Below the pieces are notes generated by a model, which worked only from the letters and a program-made list of their open reading frames with translations, was not told where the DNA came from and ran no database searches. The position numbers and the translations under genes were made by a program. Below are positions 7,512 through 9,055 of a DNA stretch of 9,055 nucleotides, piece after piece. Source of the DNA: Pseudomonadota bacterium (GTDB lineage: Bacteria > Pseudomonadota > Alphaproteobacteria > Acetobacterales > Acetobacteraceae); the NCBI GenBank assembly GCA_021841985.1, contig JAKCCP010000399.1, forward strand, positions 1 through 9,055, written 5' to 3'. Each line of letters begins with the position of its first letter. Positions within the stretch are counted from its first letter, which is position 1.

Positions 7512-7526
7512 GCGGCGGGTTAGGCG
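7503..7526. repeat. Tandem 12-bp duplication across the SDR stop codon
   Basis: GCGGGTTAGGCG occurs twice back to back (7503-7514, 7515-7526). It holds the SDR stop TAG at 7509-7511; because the period is 12, the copy places a second TAG in the same frame at 7521-7523. Confidence 0.8.
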
Positions 7527-7634
7527 GCGTTCGCATTTTCTTATTCCCTTTTCCGCCGAAGATGGGGGTGACAAAGCCGCGATGGCGCCCACATCCCGCG
7601 CGTAGGCGAAACCCTTTTGGGCAGGAGATGATCC

Positions 7635-8564
7635 ATGCTGATCCGCCATCGGCGCGGCTTCGAGATTCCCGAGCCGCGCGTGACGCCCGAGGGGCTGGCG
7701 CTCGGCCGGCGGCGCTTCGCGGCCGGGACCGCGGCCCTCGGGCTGATGACCGGCGCCGCCTACGCCGATGCACCCCCTTCCCTCACCCCCGATCCGCGCT
7801 TTCCCCCCGGCCGCGCCCTGACCCCCGAGAAGGACGCCGAGACGTACAACAATTACTATGAGTTCAGCGACGACAAGGATCTCTGGGAGGACGCGAAAAT
7901 CCTGCCGCTCCGCCCCTGGGCGATCGCGGTGGACGGCATGGTCGCCAAGCCGCAAACCTTCGCGATCGACGATATTCTGAGCAAAATGCCGCAGGAAGAA
8001 CGGATTTACCGCCATCGCTGCGTCGAGGCCTGGGCCATGACGGTGCCGTGGACGGGGTTTCCGCTGCGCACCCTGCTGGCCGCGGTCGATCCCCTGGGCT
8101 CGGCGAAATATGTCGTATTCCAAACCGCTTCTTTGCCGAAATTCATGCCCGGCCTCGCCCAGCCCTGGTATCCCTGGCCCTATATCGAGGCATTGGCGAT
8201 CGACGAGGCCGAAAACGACCTCGCCTTTCTCGCGACCGGCCTCTACGGCAAGCCGCTTCCGCCCCAGAACGGCGGCCCGATCCGCCTCGTGGTGCCGTGG
8301 AAATACGGCTTCAAATCGGCCAAGGCGCTGGTCAGGATCACGCTTTCGGATAAGCGCCCGGCGGTGTTCTGGCAGAGCATCCAGCCGCGGGAATACGGGT
8401 TCTGGGCCAATGTCAACCCGGCCGTCGCGCATCCGCGCTGGAGCCAGGCGAGCGAGCGCCTGCTCGGCAGCAATGAGCGGGTGCCGACCCAGATCTATAA
8501 TGGCTATGGCGCCTTCGTCGCTTCGTTGTATGCTGGCCGCATGGCAGAGCCGCTTTTCATGTGA
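7635..8564 (+). CDS. msrP: Protein-methionine-sulfoxide reductase catalytic subunit MsrP
   Basis: 309 residues, full length for MsrP (YedY), the periplasmic molybdenum (molybdopterin) enzyme that reduces methionine sulfoxide in oxidised envelope proteins with electrons from the quinone pool. A Tat signal is seen: GRRRFAAGTAALGLMTGAAYA (20 of these at 25-44), with likely cleavage after AYA or ADA near 44-46. Cys129 in YRHRCVEAWAM is the expected molybdenum ligand. YNNYYEF (71-77), LPPQNGGPIRLVVPWKYG (208-225) and NVNPAVAHPRWSQASER (259-275) are hallmark blocks. ATG 7635 has GGAG seven bases upstream. The usual membrane partner MsrQ is not found; instead a small membrane protein starts at the overlapping GTGA. 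The 123-base gap upstream shows no convincing promoter. Confidence 0.96.
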   Translation: MLIRHRRGFEIPEPRVTPEGLALGRRRFAAGTAALGLMTGAAYADAPPSLTPDPRFPPGRALTPEKDAETYNNYYEFSDDKDLWEDAKILPLRPWAIAVDGMVAKPQTFAIDDILSKMPQEERIYRHRCVEAWAMTVPWTGFPLRTLLAAVDPLGSAKYVVFQTASLPKFMPGLAQPWYPWPYIEALAIDEAENDLAFLATGLYGKPLPPQNGGPIRLVVPWKYGFKSAKALVRITLSDKRPAVFWQSIQPREYGFWANVNPAVAHPRWSQASERLLGSNERVPTQIYNGYGAFVASLYAGRMAEPLFM

Positions 8565-8872
8565 GTGTTTTGCGTCCTTGCACGGTCATCGCGGTCGGCT
8601 TCTTCGTCGCGGCCTTCGCCCTGGCGGTCACCATCCCGCCGGAGGCGCCGCTGGCGGCGGCGCTGGCCCTGCTCGACCCGTTATTGCCCGGGCACATCCA
8701 TGGCGTGATCGCCGCCTACCTGCCGCCCTGGGTCTGGGGGTATGTGGCGCTGCCACTGCTGTTGCGCCCGGCCTGGCTGTTTCCGGCCGCGCTCGGCATC
8801 GTCTTCGGCGGCGCCGCGCTGTCGCTGCGCAGCGCCAGCCAGACCCGCCGCTCCCGCCACCACCCGCGCTGA
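8561..8872 (+). CDS. Small integral membrane protein of unknown function, coupled to msrP
   Basis: 103 residues starting at GTG 8561, which overlaps the msrP stop by four bases (GTGA), implying translational coupling. I do not recognise the family. About three hydrophobic segments are visible: 6-24, roughly 48-68, and 71-89, then a basic tail (RRSRHHPR) likely on the cytoplasmic side. A GHIHG motif (His45, His47) lies just before the second segment, near a Pro- and Trp-rich stretch (YLPPWVWGY). It is about half the length of MsrQ and lacks that family's six-helix ferric-reductase layout, so it should not be called MsrQ. Position suggests, but does not prove, a function with MsrP. A chance overlapping frame is the alternative; the hydrophobic pattern and overlap argue for a real gene. 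Confidence 0.7.
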   Translation: MSVLRPCTVIAVGFFVAAFALAVTIPPEAPLAAALALLDPLLPGHIHGVIAAYLPPWVWGYVALPLLLRPAWLFPAALGIVFGGAALSLRSASQTRRSRHHPR

Positions 8873-8899
8873 GCGGAGCACGTGCCGGGAAGGCCCGCC

Positions 8900-9055
8900 A
8901 TGCCTGTTCCGGCACAACCCAAAATCCATCATATCGTCCACGTCGACAACCTCGCCTCGATCGTCGCGGACGGTTGCCTGTGGTCGGATGCGGCGATGGT
9001 TCAGCGGCAGGGCGGCACGGTCATCGGCATGGACGGCATCAAGCAGCGTCGGCTT
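8900..9055 (+). CDS. darT: DarT-type ssDNA thymidine ADP-ribosyltransferase toxin, N-terminal part (runs off window)
   Basis: The first 52 codons of an open frame that runs off the right edge. The translation contains KIHHIVHVDNLASIVADG (8-25), LWSDAAM (27-33) and VIGMDGIKQRRL (41-52), which match the N-terminal signature of DarT (DUF4433): the NAD-binding His and Asn of the xHITHxDNL block and the basic IKxRRL block. Known DarT enzymes attach ADP-ribose to thymidine bases in single-stranded DNA and are countered by DarG, a macro-domain protein normally encoded next door; some DarTG pairs defend against phage. ATG 8900 has a GGAAGG-like ribosome binding site. It starts 27 bases after the small membrane gene. 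The catalytic Glu and the antitoxin are outside the window, so activity and pairing cannot be judged here. Confidence 0.85.
   Translation, partial: MPVPAQPKIHHIVHVDNLASIVADGCLWSDAAMVQRQGGTVIGMDGIKQRRL

Noticed and set aside
6735..8432. 565-residue - strand open frame opposite the SDR and msrP genes
   Set aside because: It spans two real genes and the gap between them, shows low-complexity Arg/Gly/Asp content and no motif.
8561..8872. Calling the small membrane gene msrQ by position
   Set aside because: It has half the length and about three membrane segments, without the MsrQ ferric-reductase layout.

Overview
The window is uniformly GC-rich with tightly packed genes, and its gene content (UPF0262, DUF983, MsrP, a TPR-sulfotransferase) points to an alphaproteobacterium, most likely Rhodospirillales/Acetobacteraceae. 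That placement is inferred from family content and codon use; no rRNA or other strict marker is present. I see no insertion sequence, tRNA, rRNA or CRISPR array, and no gap over 300 bases without a gene.

Layout. (1) 44-2611, + strand: an intradiol ring-cleavage dioxygenase resembling hydroxyquinol 1,2-dioxygenase, a small GFA-type zinc protein, and an acyl-CoA-dehydrogenase-fold flavoprotein of the group D monooxygenase type. They may form a small aromatic-degradation cluster. (2) 2631-4653, - strand, convergent with the first group: mtnA (methylthioribose-1-phosphate isomerase), a UPF0262 protein and a DUF983 zinc-ribbon membrane protein, read in the order DUF983, UPF0262, mtnA, probably from one promoter near 4726-4754. 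(3) 4798-6708, - strand: a 636-residue protein with seven uninterrupted 34-residue TPR units fused to a PAPS-dependent sulfotransferase domain. (4) 6762 to the end, + strand, divergent from the sulfotransferase: a short-chain dehydrogenase, the molybdenum enzyme MsrP (periplasmic methionine sulfoxide reductase), a 103-residue membrane protein overlapping its stop, and the first 52 codons of a DarT-type DNA ADP-ribosyltransferase toxin cut by the window edge.

The most notable item is the truncated darT, which predicts a DarTG toxin-antitoxin or anti-phage module just outside the window. Other points of interest are a His-to-Gln change at the catalytic position of the flavoprotein, a non-MsrQ membrane protein where msrQ often lies, a well-placed ribosome binding site opening a seven-codon ORF ahead of UPF0262, and tandem micro-duplications that copy stop codons at two (perhaps three) gene ends.
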